Below, piece by piece: positions 13,101-25,700 of a stretch of 44,644 nt of DNA. Position 1 is the first letter of the stretch. Each line of letters opens with the position of its first letter. A program made the position numbers and the translations under genes. The stretch lies in the NCBI GenBank assembly GCA_019693395.1, contig JAAMXP010000811.1:1-44644 (forward strand). The letters run 5' to 3'. The notes beneath the pieces are model-generated. The model ran no database searches. It saw only the letters and a program-made list of their open reading frames with translations, and was not told the origin of the DNA. Source of the DNA: Ettlia oleoabundans (lineage: Eukaryota; Chlorophyta; Chlorophyceae; Chlamydomonadales).

Positions 13101-16100
13101 GATCATGTTTGCCTGCTTTAAGCGCAATTTAAAGAATGACGTCAAGGTGGCGCAGCTGGCAGGATACGTGGCAGAGCATTCAGGTCGGTGGGGTGGTGGT
13201 GCATGGGAAAGGTCGGTGATGTGATGGTGCATGGGTTGTTTGAATCGTTAATTGGTAGTTACAAGGTTGGCAAAGTGGTTGTGCATTGTTGGGCAGAGAG
13301 GTGGTTGCCTGATACTTGCATGCCCGCTAGCACAGCCTTACTGTGTGGGCTATGTTCTACATGGCTCTTGGCACACTTTTACTCGGCTACTTTCAATGTG
13401 CTGTCCTCACTGTGCCTGCTGCCCTTGCGCTTGCAGCCTACCACCATGGCGAGGCATCGTTGGCGGCAACCATTGTGGGGCTGGCGCAGGACTATGTGGG
13501 GTCAAACAACATCAACTACCTTGTTCCTCAGGGTAGGTGGGCAGCAGTAAACCGGGGGTGTTACTGCTGGCGCCCGTCAGCAGTCTGAGCTACGATGACA
13601 TGTTAACCACTGCAAGCAGAAGGTTTGGCTCAGCACAGTCAGTCATGAGCAGGCGTGTGCCCTGCAGCAGGCTTTGAAGGTTGGGCACCTCACAACACAG
13701 CAACACCCAACACCTTGCACAACCTTCAGGCCAATTCGGCACGCGGCTGCAGGGCGGCAAGGACGCCGCCAGCCCGCGTTACATCTTCACCCGCCTTGCG
13801 CCAATGACTCGTCACCTGTTCAATGAGCACGACGATCGCCTTCTGTCGTACCTAAACGAGGAGGGACAGAACATTGAGCCAGAGTGGTGAGTGGGTGGGT
13901 GGGTAGCTGGGCTGCAGCTGTGCCAGAGGCCTGAACATGCAGCTGAAAATGATGTTGGCATGTTGCGTGGTGTGCTGGATGATAATGCTCTACTGGCTGG
14001 GTAGAGGGGATGGTGCAATCGCTGCCTCTCTAGTGTCCGGCTGATGTTTTGGCAAGCGCCGCATCCCAGACCAGGCTGCTGCGCCAGTGCCTTGCCCACT
14101 GCCTCTGCCTCTCCCACCACCCTCTCCCTCCTCTGGCTCCCGCAGGTACATGCCTGTGGTGCCCACAGTGCTGGTTAACGGTGCTGAGGGCATTGGGACT
14201 GGCTGGTCCACCTCCATCCCCAACTTCAACCCGCAAGACATTGTGGCCAACCTCAGGCGCATGCTGGATGGGGAGGAGGCTGCGCCTATGAAGCCATGGT
14301 ACCGCGGATTCAAGGGCACCATTGAGGAGGTGGGCGGCCTTGCAATAAGCATACTACTGGTAGAACTTGAGTTGCCGTTTCGCTGTCTGCTGGGTTGTGA
14401 GAAGCTACAAACAGGTTCAGATTGAAGTGAGCTTGTATTGAAGGAACTGGGAAGAGAGTGGGGATGTGGAGGCAGAGATATGCAATCCGCTGCGCTGCTG
14501 GTCTGCTTCTTCTTATAGCCCAGCCTGCTCCACCCGGACGTAACAACTCTGCGTTCATCACTGTGTCGTAATTCACCACCCTTCTGAGCCGACAGGTGCC
14601 GACCAAGACCAGCGGCAAGTCATATCAGATTTGCGGCGTGATCAATCAAGTTGATGACACCACCCTCGACATCGTAGAGTTGCCAGTACGCAAATGGACG
14701 CAGGTATGGATATGTTAGCAGTGATCCTGGGGATCGCCCCTGTGTTTATGGTGGTGTGGGTGCGTGGCTGTGGGGGAAAATCAGCAGCAAGGACAAGGGA
14801 GACAGGATGTGCCCTCCCTGCCAGCGTATCCACATCTCTGCTGCCTGGTTTCCTGCTTGTCTGGCATGGCATGCACTGCACTCACGCGCAGGACTACAAG
14901 GAGTTCTTGGAGGAGCTGGTGAAGCCAGAGGACAAGAATGCGACGCCCTTCATCATAGACTACAAGGAGTACCACACGGGTGGGTGAAGTTGTGCTGGTA
15001 GTGGTTGGGTGGGTGGGGCGTTGATGACAGGTGGTGGTGGCTGTGGTGGTGGTCGTGAAGGGTGGGTGGCTGGCGGTATTTACGTGTGTGACAGGGGTGG
15101 AAGGGGCCAGTGCACAGAAAGTACTGCACACTTGGATTGTTCTGCAAGGCAGGGCAACATCAAACGCTGTAATAGCTGCCGTACAGCGGGACGCTGCCTT
15201 CGTAGTGGTGAAGGCGGCTATGCTGCTGCTGGCGGGCCCCAGCTTTCACTTCCCTCAATTACCGCTCCCCGGCATGCTAATGCTGCAGACACCACGGTGC
15301 ACTTCCGCGTAACGCTGAGCGAGTCCAAGATGAGGGAGGCGCTGGCTGCAGGATTGCTTGATAAATTCAAGCTAAAAACCAAGATATCAACAGGTGGGTG
15401 CCTCTATTCATGTGGCTGACCTACAGGCTAGCAGGCAAGCTGGCTGCCACTGGGAACATGCCTGCCCCCAACCCCACCTACCCACCCCGATTCCTGGCTT
15501 GTTACCTTGATTAAGTTTCTAGTCTAATACAAATTATCTGACCCATTACTATGCTGGGCCAGACTATGCTCATGAGCCGCCCGTATTGCAGGGAACATGA
15601 TGCTGTTCAACAGCGAGGGTGTGATACAAAAGTACACAAGCCCCGAGCACATCCTGCGTGACTTCTTCGACATGCGCCTGCAGTTCTACGTCAAGCGCCG
15701 TGCAGCGTTGCTGCGAGTACGTGCAGGGCGCCATGCATGTCTGCCAGCAGGAGCGGCTGGTGCTTGAGAAGGTGGTGGTGGTGGTGATGTATATCTCGCA
15801 GCAGGATGACAGGGGGGAGCAAGTACGGATGTCCAAGCAAGTGCAGGGCATATGAAGCAAAAGCCCGGACATTGCCCCCGTGAATTTTGCTTCCTCTCCT
15901 GTCATGTCGGCATGTTTTGTGATCAGCGATCTTGCCCCTCCCTTTCCTGCCATCCGCCTATGGCGCGCAGTCCGCCGAGGCCGACCTGCTGCGCATCAGC
16001 AACAAGGTGCGCTTCATCCTGGCGGTTGTGGCTGGCGAGCTGGTGATCAGCAACAGGCGCAAGGCCGATGTGGAGGCTGAGCTGGAGGATGAGGGATACG

Positions 16101-19100
16101 ACAAACTGCCCGGCCAAAAGAAGGCGATGCAGCAGGTGGGTGGAGACTTTGGATAAATGCCCATGGGGACGGCATGTTCCACCACATGAGCAGGCATGGT
16201 GTGGGAACAGGTCGGTTGCCTTGACAAGGCTGATGTGTCCGTTGTTTGCCTGGGTGGCCAGCTGGTGGGCTGGCTGCCAGGCGGCTGTCCTGTCTGGCAG
16301 TATTGTCTGCATCTTGCACCTTGATATTGTTTAAGCGGCAGCAGTACAACGGCATCCTGCCTACCTTTCGCACCTGACTTATCATGTCCCGCTCTTCTTG
16401 TGTTTGTGTACCTGCCACCCTCCTTTTCCATCGTGACAGGCAGCATCTGATGACAGCGAGGAGGGCGAAGCTGGTGTGGCTGCGGGCGCCAGCTACGACT
16501 ACCTTCTGTCCATGTCTCTGTCCAGCCTGACCCTGGAGAAGGTGCAGGCGCTGCAGTCAGAGGCGGAGGAGTGGAAGGCAACGGTGGCGCGGCTGCAGGC
16601 CACCACTGAGAAGGACATGTGGCGCACAGACCTGGAGGCATTTGAGCTGGTGAGGACGGTGGCGGGCTGGTGCACATGTATGTGTGCTTTGCTTGGCTGT
16701 CTGCCAAGAGTCGACTGGCCGGAGGTTGGGTTGCATGTTTGCATGCAGTAGCTGCCAAGCAGGCATGGCAGGGCAGGCAACCCTTAGCTTATCATGGATA
16801 AGGATGTCCCTGATCCGACTCATACTTCATGCGCTGGTGCTGCTGTATCCTGCTGTGCAGGCCCTGGCAGAGTATGAGGAGGAGGAGGCACGCAGGGATT
16901 CGCAGCTTCTGCAGCAGCAGGCCCGTGCCAAGGCCAGTCAAAAGGCAGCGGCCAAGAAGGCAGCTGCCAAGGGCAAGGGCAAGCGGAACCAGTGGAGCGA
17001 TGATGAGAGCGAGGCTGACTTGTCCAGCTCAGAGGGTGGGTGAAATGTTGTGGTTGGTTGCGCGAGTGCGGCAAGCCACCGTCGGTTCATCTCTGTTTGT
17101 TGGTTGGTTGGTTGGGGTTGGGGCCTGATGTCTGTTGGAGGATGAGAGCCAGAAAGACTGTCCTGTAAAGGCCAATGTCTAGCTGGACCTAACTGCTGAT
17201 TGCATTGCTGTGCTGGTGCTCTTGCTGACGTTCCTATCCCTGCAGATGACTCTGAGGATGACGACCTTGAGTCTTACAAGCAGCCCAAGAAGGCAGCTGC
17301 GCCGCGGCAGCGTGCTGTGCCTGCAGAGCGTGCAGCACCTGCGCCCTCTGGCACCACAAGCATGCAGATTAGCCAGCAGACCGGGGCGACAGCAGCAGGC
17401 ACCAAGAAGCCGGCAGCCGCAGCCCGTAAACCTGCTGCCGCCAAACCCAAGGCTGCTGTGGGTAAGCCGGCAGCCAGCAGGCAGGAGAGCGAGGAGGAGG
17501 ATGCGGCACCGGCGGCTGCAGTCCCCAAGGCAGCGCCGCCTCCGCCCCCAGAGGAGGAGATGAGCCTGCTGGCCAGGCTGGCGGGCCGCATGGGCAAGCT
17601 GGGGCTGAGCCCAGGAGCGCCAGCTGCAGCACCCGCACCCTCAGGCAGCCGTGCCACAGCAGCAACGGGCGCAGGCGGACGGCCAGGCAGGGCTGCTGCT
17701 GCTGCAGCAGCAAAGAAGACAGCCAAGGTGGTTGTCATCAGGTGCGGCATTGACCTTGCTGGAAAGCAGCTGCTTTGACAGCTTAGACCTGTACTACTAG
17801 CATGGCTGCTGTGCTGCTGTGCTGCAGCGCTAGTGATGCTCCTAAGCAGCTTGCTGTGCATGAGCTGAGTTACATTGATTCATGTCGTGGCTGTCCTGGG
17901 AATGCAGTGAGGATGAGGAGGAAAAGGAGGAGTCCGACTCAGATTTCAGCGAGGATGATGATGATGAGGTGAGAGGCTTGTTTTGTTCCGGGCGTTGCTT
18001 TGCCTGCTGCTGGTTTTGTAAGAATGGTATTATAGCCCTTCTCTAACCTTGGTGACCAGCTTCTGTGCCCTCTGCGCGCTGCCTGGTTTGACAAGATGTC
18101 CTAAGTGGGCTGCATTGGGTTGCAAGCACAGAAGCAGGTTCCACCTGTCTCGTACGCATCACTTGCAGGTAAACAGCCCTGTTTCCAAGCCAGAGGCCAA
18201 GAAGCGCAGCAAGCCCGAGCCTAAGAAGACGCTAGCAGCCAAGGTGACCGGGTAGCATAACCTTCCTTAAACTTAGCTCCTCAATCAGTCAAGCATAGAC
18301 TGTGCAGCCCTTGCATCATCTAGACGGCTCCGACTCATGCGATCCAGTCCTCAACCCCACCATCATGTCCCCGCTTGGCAGGCCATGGCGAACAACAAGG
18401 CGAGCGGCAGCTATGACTTTGACCTTGCTGATGAGGAGGAGGCGGCCTCACCAGCGCCAAAGCCCAAGACCAAGGTAAACAGCTGCCGCCAGATAAGGTT
18501 GCTGGGCCTGTCCACCTGTGCATGTTGGTGTGGCTCACCACCTCTCTGGATGTCAGGGAACCGCTGGCACTACTGTTTGAGTGCCTCCTTCCAACCCCTT
18601 TCTGACCAACTCACATATCAAGTTGTTGGCGCTTGTTCACCCTGCTGCAGGTCCAGCGCATGCGGCCCAGCCCCTTCAATAAGAACTCGGGCAAGCCCAA
18701 AACGGCAGCAGCGGCAGCGACAGCACCACGACCGCCCAGCAACCTGGGCAAGAAGGCGCCGCCGCCCGCGGTGGCAGCAGCGGGAGGGAAGGGCAAAAAC
18801 AAGGCTGTGGTCATTGACTCGCAGGTATGGCGCTGGCTGCACATGCCAAACGAATTCTGTTGCTTTTTCCCACCAAATGTCCATCGGCGCAGTTAGGTGG
18901 GTGCAGCATTTGTTCCACTTCTGATGCCTGCCCTTCTTAGCAGCTGTGATATTAATACCATTCCTCCGATCCCTCTGCCTCCAGGACGAGGATGACATCG
19001 AGGACATGAGCATCTCGCCGGCACCGGCGCGCCAAGTGGCGCCGCGCCGTGCGGTAGCGGGAAGCAAGCCAGCGCCCAAGTACAAGGAAGCCAGCGATTC

Positions 19101-19158
19101 TGAGGCGGAGGAGAGCGAAAGCGAGGATGATGAGTCCGATTACGCGCCTTCAGACTGA
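7188..19158 (+). CDS. TOP2: DNA topoisomerase II (type IIA, eukaryotic)
   Basis: Passes one DNA duplex through a break in another, using ATP, to decatenate and relax chromosomes; nuclear. About 34 exons, 1563 aa. Exons: 7188-7202 (proposed), 7477-7578, 7783-7995, 8273-8410, 8635-8783, 9012-9159, 9377-9532, 9748-9813, 10020-10070, 10211-10288, 10451-10628, 10954-11104, 11291-11447, 11682-11795, 12025-12126, 12369-12450, 12643-12785, 13021-13183, 13437-13532, 13730-13886, 14146-14329, 14596-14703, 14892-14979, 15289-15393, 15592-15716, 15971-16135, 16440-16649, 16861-17035, 17246-17741, 17908-17968, 18169-18243, 18382-18474, 18651-18824, 18985-19158. In order: GHKL ATPase (LRPDTYIGS, ILVNAADN, GRNGYGAK), QTK loop split between exons (SQ/TKDTL), TOPRIM (EGDSAKT, PLR/GKLLNVRDAS, DQ/DHDGSHIKG), breakage-reunion domain with the catalytic Tyr in SPRYIFT, and an acidic/Lys-Ala-rich tail of about 440 aa with nuclear-localisation-like basic clusters. 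The start rests on frame and donor only. Confidence 0.96.
17100..17124 (+). repeat. TTGG repeat in a TOP2 intron
   Basis: Short tandem TTGG units followed by GGGG runs on the coding strand of TOP2, inside the intron 17036-17245. It could form a two- or three-tier G-quadruplex in the pre-mRNA. No coding content is seen. Confidence 0.55.
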
Positions 19159-19292
19159 TAACGAACTCAGTCAAGCTTCAAGGCCTCTGATTAGGGTACT
19201 GGAGCTGCAAGGCACAAGTTGAGGTGCCAAACAGCATGGGCTCTCTAGCTTGCCTGCGATTTGCACTTCAGTCACAGCTGAGTAAGCTGTTC

Positions 19293-19297
19293 TGTAA
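19293..19297 (+). terminator. Candidate TOP2 poly(A) signal (TGTAA)
   Basis: A TGTAA pentamer about 135 nt after the TOP2 stop codon. TGTAA is the usual poly(A) signal in many green algae. The motif is short and could occur by chance. The rest of the 512 bp between the TOP2 and PrmC stops (19159-19670) looks like two converging 3' UTRs, with no gene seen. Confidence 0.45.
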
Positions 19298-19670
19298 CAA
19301 CAGCGTATGGACAGGTACCACAGTAATATATGAACCTCCAGCAGACACTATACTAGCGATTCATGCGTGCGACAGTGTGTATGCTAAACAAAACCGAGAT
19401 CTGAACTAAATTAGCGTGTGGGGAAGTTGATAGGGTTTGTCGCTGAAGACAATGTCATGCAGCACTGGGATGCTGGCCGTGGTATATGTCAGGCGTGGGT
19501 CAGGTGAAGCAAAGCAAGAAAGAGTAGGGAAGGGCGCTATATATGGTGTCGATGCAAGTATATGATGTAGCTTAGTATTTCGTAATATCTACCGAAAAAA
19601 CAGAGCATCCATGCGGTACTGGAGAACAGGAATACATGAAAGGGTTCAAAGACAAACAGCACGTTAGTCA

Positions 19671-22124
19671 TCAGCAGAGGCTGGGGGGGGGCCCTGCAGT
19701 GCGGCTAGCCGTGACAAACCGGTCCACACCCCGCAAGTCTTTCCTCACCCGCACGTCAACGAACGCAAGCTGCTCATCGCTGCTGACTGCACCAACGACG
19801 CTCCCAATGCTGCCCTTCGAGCCTGTAGAGGACTGCAGCCCCAGTGCGCTGCATCGCATGTGAGACAGCAGGTCTGCAATATAGTGCGCCTGCTCGCCGC
19901 CAGCCGTCTCCAGCGCCAAGAAGCCTCCCGGCTGCAGGTGCCGCGCCGAGCCGGTGCAAATGGGCAGCAAGCTGTCGATGCCCAGCCCCTCGCCTCCGTC
20001 TAGGGCCAGGTGCGGTTCATGCCTGCACACATTAGACGTGCTGCACAATGTGGTAAAGCACAACATGTTATAGAACTGGACGCCGGGTTTCTTACCAAAC
20101 GTAAGTTGGGTGGGACAGGGGTGGGCAGCAGCAAATGATAATGGGAGTCGTTGAAACAAGCTGCTGCACAGCATGTCAAACATCGAAGACTGCCGATGGC
20201 GGCATTCGCACCTGCCAACCTCTGCCTGCAGGCCCGGCATGTCTGTTGAGCGGATGTAGGGTGGGTTGCTGACCACACCCGCCAGCTGCTGCACCCCCGC
20301 CGCCTCCAGCGGCTCAAACCAACTCCCCTGCAGGCACCAGGACCCAGTTGGCGCTCAGCATTGCATAGATGTGGCCCTTCAACAGCTGGGCGGTGAATGT
20401 GATGTGGAACATGCTGACCTCTACCTGACGTGAATGTGGTAGTAACTCTTGGGGCCCCTAGGGTGGCACTAACAGAGCCCCTCGGCCCTTCATGCAAGCA
20501 TCCTAGCAAGCTTACTGCTTTCGCCTAGAACCATGCACAGCAACTGGGTTGCTTGCCTGAATGGGAGACACTTGCTCTGCCACCCCCAGCCGCCGCGCAT
20601 TAAAGGCAGCAAATGCCAGCGGCACACGGCTCAGGTCAACTGCATACACCTGCAGAGGCTGGGATACGCAGGGCACTTACTCTCATTACACCTGCACCCG
20701 CTGCAAATAGCGCAAATACCGCCGCAGTAACATGCATGTGTGCAGAACATCGCTCTGTGCAGCTGCAACAAAGTGAAGCTCATAGCACAACCATGTTAAG
20801 AAACCGGCCATGGCCTGTACCTTCGCCTGCGGTAGTGATCTCGCGACTCCCACCGCCAGCGCCCCGCTACCAGTCCCCAGGTCAGCCCAAACTCCATTTG
20901 CCAGGTCCGGGGCAGCAGCAACTGCCTCTTGTACAAAATCAATGATTAGCTCCGTCTCAGGACGTGGAATGAGCACGCCAGGTCCCACTGCAGCGCGGGA
21001 TACAGAGGAAGGCAGCAACAAGCATGCATCACAAGAGGCAGCCACAAAACGCGCCCTCAGTTTCTCCAATCGACAAGATGCAGTGTAGGGCTTCCCCTGC
21101 TCTCTGTCACATGCAGAGCCATGAAGTGCACCACACCTGACAGGACAATATCCCGCCAGAAGGCGGTCGCGGTGAGGTACTGCAGCGGCACACGCTGCAC
21201 CAGACGCCGCTCCCACACCTCCTCTGCAGCGGCAGGAGCGGCGCTGGAGGGGAGTGATGGGAACTCAATGCAATGTACGTCTGCCAATGCATGTTGGGAA
21301 GCGGCAAGAGCGTGTCATCACCAGCCACTCCTTGGAGTGCTCTAACCATCCAGCATGAAGCAAGGCGCTTTGATATATGCGCCTTCAGCCCAGCACTTAC
21401 CTAAAACCTCCAGCGGTTCCCGCAGGTGCACAAGGTACTGACAGGCCGCATCTTGAAGCTCCTGTCGCTGCTGCAAATCCTGCTCCAGCCGCCGCCAGCT
21501 GATGCTGCGCCAGGCGCCGCCAGGGCGTGCCCAAGCAGCCAGTGAGTCATCCAGCAGCCAGCTGAGCTCAGTCTGCAGCACCAGAGCGCTAGCATCAGTT
21601 CTGGGTGGCAGAGTTCGGTAGACGGCAGCGCACCCACCCTCTCTTATCGGCACAGGGTGAGAAACAAGGTGGCGCGACATGCTGTATATGTCTAAGCATT
21701 CCTGCTGGAAGGCTCCTCATTTGCAGCGCAATGCAAGCGTGCTCTACGCGAGGCTACTCGCCTGCAAGTCTTCGGCGGAAGGGCCTTCATCCTGCTGCGC
21801 CCAGCTGTCCCCCACTGCCTCCACCTGCCGCTGTGCCGCATCCCGCCACGCCAGCAAATCGCTCAGAGGCACGGCGTGCCGCGCCTCGCGCTCACAAATA
21901 GGTAGTTCTGGATGAAATCCGGGTTCCTGGGCTGCTACTGGTACCAGCTCACGAGCGCTGCTCACAGCGCCTTGCCCACGGCCCGCTGAGGGACTAACAT
22001 GGTGGTCGTTGGGACCCGTGCGCCGGTTACGCCACTGCAGGACGGCCTGCGCAACCTCCGGCGACCAGTTGCGAGCCTTCTGTAGGGCGCGCACGTTGTG
22101 AGCGAAACTCAAGGCTCGTTGCAT
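19671..22124 (-). CDS. PrmC/HemK-like release factor N5-glutamine methyltransferase
   Basis: Uses S-adenosylmethionine to methylate the glutamine of the GGQ motif in class I peptide-chain release factors, aiding translation termination. Seven exons: 22124-21762, 21572-21401, 21223-21137, 20987-20821, 20649-20572, about 20327-20212, 20022-19671; phases agree and give 444 aa. Motifs: RRLVQRVPLQYL and FWRDIVL of the N-terminal helical domain, LIPRPETE and DLGTGSGALAV (AdoMet binding), VSNPPYI (the NPPY catalytic motif), EPHLALDGGEGL, and a terminal KDLRGVDRFV. The Arg-rich N-terminus (MQRALSFAHNVRALQKAR) resembles an organellar targeting peptide, so an organellar enzyme acting on bacterial-type release factors is likely but inferred. 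The first intron appears to use a GC donor. A few residues are missing between ARRLGVAEQ and GSWFEPL, perhaps a micro-exon near 20419-20424. Close paralogues act on other proteins, so the exact substrate is not proven. Confidence 0.9.
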
Positions 22125-22794
22125 GGCTTGCGAGATGACATTAAATGCGTGCTAGACCGATACAAGAGCCCAGGAGTGGTGAAAAAAGCGGATGAGAAGA
22201 TTACCCTGGTTTTGGCCGCCAGGCGGGCAAGGCGCCGCAGTGCGCTGCCTGCACCCCTGCGGCATTCAATGACGGCTGTTGGCGAGAGTCGGCAACAGAG
22301 CGCTGATCGTGGTGTTTCCTCATACGGTGATTGCATGCATGCAGCTGAACTGGTGGGTGCGGCAACCAGTGGGTTTTGTTACGGCCACTGGCCTCTGCTG
22401 CCACCCTGAAAATTGCCTGAGATGGGATTGTGTCCACCGACATTACCATGTGATGGAACACGGTGGAGTGCGCCTGCTTGCATTCCTTGCACACCGAGTG
22501 CTGATTGCCGCCAAAACCAAGAGGATCTTGACGTCACCGTGACGGCTGTACAACGGGTAGCGCAACTGCCCTCCTTACCCTTTTCCCGAGGCCAAGCGTG
22601 CTGCAATTATTTTAAACGTCGCTGCTACACTATCTGACGTTCTGCCTGACATCCTACAAGCCCTGCATGCGCTTGCATCCCGCGGTGACATCTTTCTGTT
22701 GAGTGGGGCAACCATTCTCGCGCTCTGCACAGCAACACAGTTCGGCCGCTCCTGGCGAATATTGATTCAGGTGGCGAGTGTCGACATCGCGGGA
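22125..22794. promoter_or_regulatory. Divergent intergenic region between PrmC-like gene and TRM1
   Basis: About 670 bp lie between the ATG of the PrmC-like gene (minus) and the proposed TRM1 ATG at 22795 (plus). I see no conserved protein on either strand. A short AT-rich patch (TTATTTTAAA, around 22607-22616) may be a core element. It is likely to hold promoters and 5' UTRs for both genes; this is inferred from the arrangement. Confidence 0.45.
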
Positions 22795-25700
22795 ATGGCA
22801 ACGGCTCCGGAGGGCAATAGCAGCCGGTGAGCTCGCTTTTGTGCTGTTGATACAGGCGGTACAAGTATGTAGCTTGAACACTCGGCGCATTCACGCTGCG
22901 ATGCAATTGCTGCCGCACATTGCTGCCGCCAGCCGCCAGCGCCCGCAGTGTCGCCCGCCAGCGTTGTGCCACTTGATACCAAACTGTTGTTGAGTCTGAT
23001 AGAAATGTAGCTTATTGCCCAGCATGAAGTGCGATGCCACGCTCGATGTCATGCATGCTGCCTCCACTGCGTTGCTCTGTTGTTGCAGTGGGCACCCTGT
23101 TGCGCCCACCAGCTACACCCAGCGGCTCCACTGCCCACATTTGCATGCAGGCCCGAGGTACCTGAGGGCTTTACTGTCCGCACGGAGGGCAAGGGCAGCA
23201 TCCTGCAGAGCGGTAATGATGTTTTCTTCAACCCTGCCCAGGTCATCAACAGAGACATGAGCTTGTCGGGTGCGCCGTGCAGCAGCAAAAGAACCTCAAC
23301 TCTGCTGGCTCCTTGTAGCCGTGTTTCGCCATGCTAGTTGATGAATAGTCCAGTGGACTGGAGATTATCCAAATGCTTGGATATGTTTGTCTTGCATTTT
23401 GTCTTTCACGCTGGGCTCGGCCCAATGTTGCTTCCATCTGTATGCCCTGCTTGCTGTATGCCGTGCTGCCTGCAGTTCTCAAGTACTTTATTGCTGAGCG
23501 CGAACGTGAGATTGAAAATGGCATGGCTCGCAAGTTGTTCCAGAAAGTCAGGAACGCGGGGTTGGCGGGCAAGGGAGCCACTGCCCCAAAGGCGGGCGAG
23601 GGCATCCGTGTGCTGGAAGGGCTGGCAGCTTCCGGTCTTCGCGCGATTAGGTGAGCGGTGGCTTATTTATCGTATCGTATGAATGTGAATTGCATGCCAG
23701 CCAGAGCTGCCGCATGTAGCTGCTGCACAGGGCGGGCCGAGCGTGCATTACTGCCACGGTTCCTGCTGCACCCCGCAAAGCGCATCTTGCCGCCGCTCAT
23801 GCCTGTTGCTGGTCAACCTGGCATTGGTATAGAGCGCTGGCAACCTGTCTGCTGCATGTTGGGCCTTGGGTGCAGGTATGCAACCGAAGTGGAAGGGGTG
23901 CGCGAGGTAGTGGCCAACGACTTGGACCCCTCTGGTGAGGCTGGGCAGAGTGATGGGCCCTGTAGCTGCAATGAGCCATCTTGTCAGCGCTCAATTCCCC
24001 TCGCAAAAAGAAACTGTGCTGTCAGGACATGGCACGATCTATGCAAATAGTGTGCTATGTCTGGCTCCAGCAACAGGCCTTTGTACACCTGGCAGCCCGC
24101 CTTGCTCCAAGCTCTCAGCTCTTGTTGCTGTGAACCTCCGTTGTTTCTCGTGGTTGCAGTGGTTGAGTGTATGAAGCGCAACATTGCTTTCAATGGCGGC
24201 CTGGCAACGCAGAAGGTGGTGCCCAGCGTTGGAGATGCGCGCCTGGCGTGCCTGCAGGTGAAGAAAGCAGGAAAAAAGAAGAAAGAAAACGGCAAGGAGG
24301 GAGAGGGAGAGAACCATGGCGCTGTGCAATGCGCCGGGTCGCTTTCTCCCCCCTTTTACTCCCTTGTGCTGCTATTGTGTTTGTGCTTTGCTTGTGCCTG
24401 TGCCATGGTTGTTTGTGTTTGGCTGGCTGGCGAACCGTGCATCTCTGACCCACTCACGTTTCTTGCTGACGTGCTGGCTGCAGAATGTGGGGCTGTTTGA
24501 TGCCGTGGACCTGGACCCTTATGGCAGCCCCTCCAAGCTGCTGGATTCCGCAGTGCAGGCAAGCACTTCCGGCTATCTGCAAACGTTCTGGCAGCAAGAT
24601 TGCTCAGGGAGTTGTAACCATTGAACCAACTAACCAGTGATCCAGACGGCCCACTTCAGCTCTGCATTCCATTCTTGCTCTGAATCCCTGCTTCCTGAGC
24701 AGTGGGTTTACACATCTTCAATCAGCACAACTGCTATCCAAACAGGCTGGCCCCTCTGCCACCCCTGGTTGAACCAATTCCCCTGTCACCCACCCTGCCT
24801 GGTGAGCGCAGGCCGTGGCAGAGGGAGGCCTTCTGCTTGTCACCGCCACTGACATGGCTGTGCTGTGTGGCAACAATGGCGAGGCTTGCTATGCAAAGTA
24901 CGGCTGCTACCCGCTGCACAAGTGAGTGTGGGTCACATGCACAGTATGTTGTTCATGGTGAAGGTGGTCTATGCTAGGTTTGTGGGAGTGTTCTGGCTTG
25001 CTGCCGGTAGAGCAACGCTAGCGGGGTGAGTTGCGAAAATTGGTGGCATGAGGGCAATGCGGCCTACTCGGCAGGAGCCACAGTTTCACGCCCTTCTGCT
25101 ACTCAAGGACGTTGTGGCAACCGACATGTGGTCCAAGGTGCCACTTCCTGACTACCATGTCGCTGTGCATGTTCATATTGCCACCGCCTGCAGGCCCTAC
25201 TGCCACGAGATGGCGCTGCGTATCCTGCTGGCCAGCCTGGAGCAGCACGCGGCACGGTACAAGCGGTACATCAGGCCTGTGCTGTCCCTGTCAATCGACT
25301 TCTACATCCGGGTCTTTGTGCGAGTATACACGTCGGGTAAGAAATTACATATTTATCTGTCGTACCTCTTTTGAGCTAAGACATAGCATGAGCTGCTGGC
25401 GTGTTGCTCATGGCTGGTAGGGAACCTGGAAGCTGGTTTAGCGCATGTGTGGCATCCATCTTCGCCACCTGTGGTAGCTTGTTAATTTCAATGACCAAGT
25501 AAAACCTGCGCCTCCCTGTATTCCTGCAAAAGTGTTTACACGGGGCCCACTCTGCTTTCCTGACGCCTCCTGTCCTGCAGCTGCTGAGGTGAAGAACACC
25601 GCTACGCGGCTGGGCTACGTGTGGCAGAGCACTGGCTGCGACTCATTCTACTGGCAGCGCGTGGGACGCAGGTTGATCAAGAACAAGGGCAGCAGCGTGA

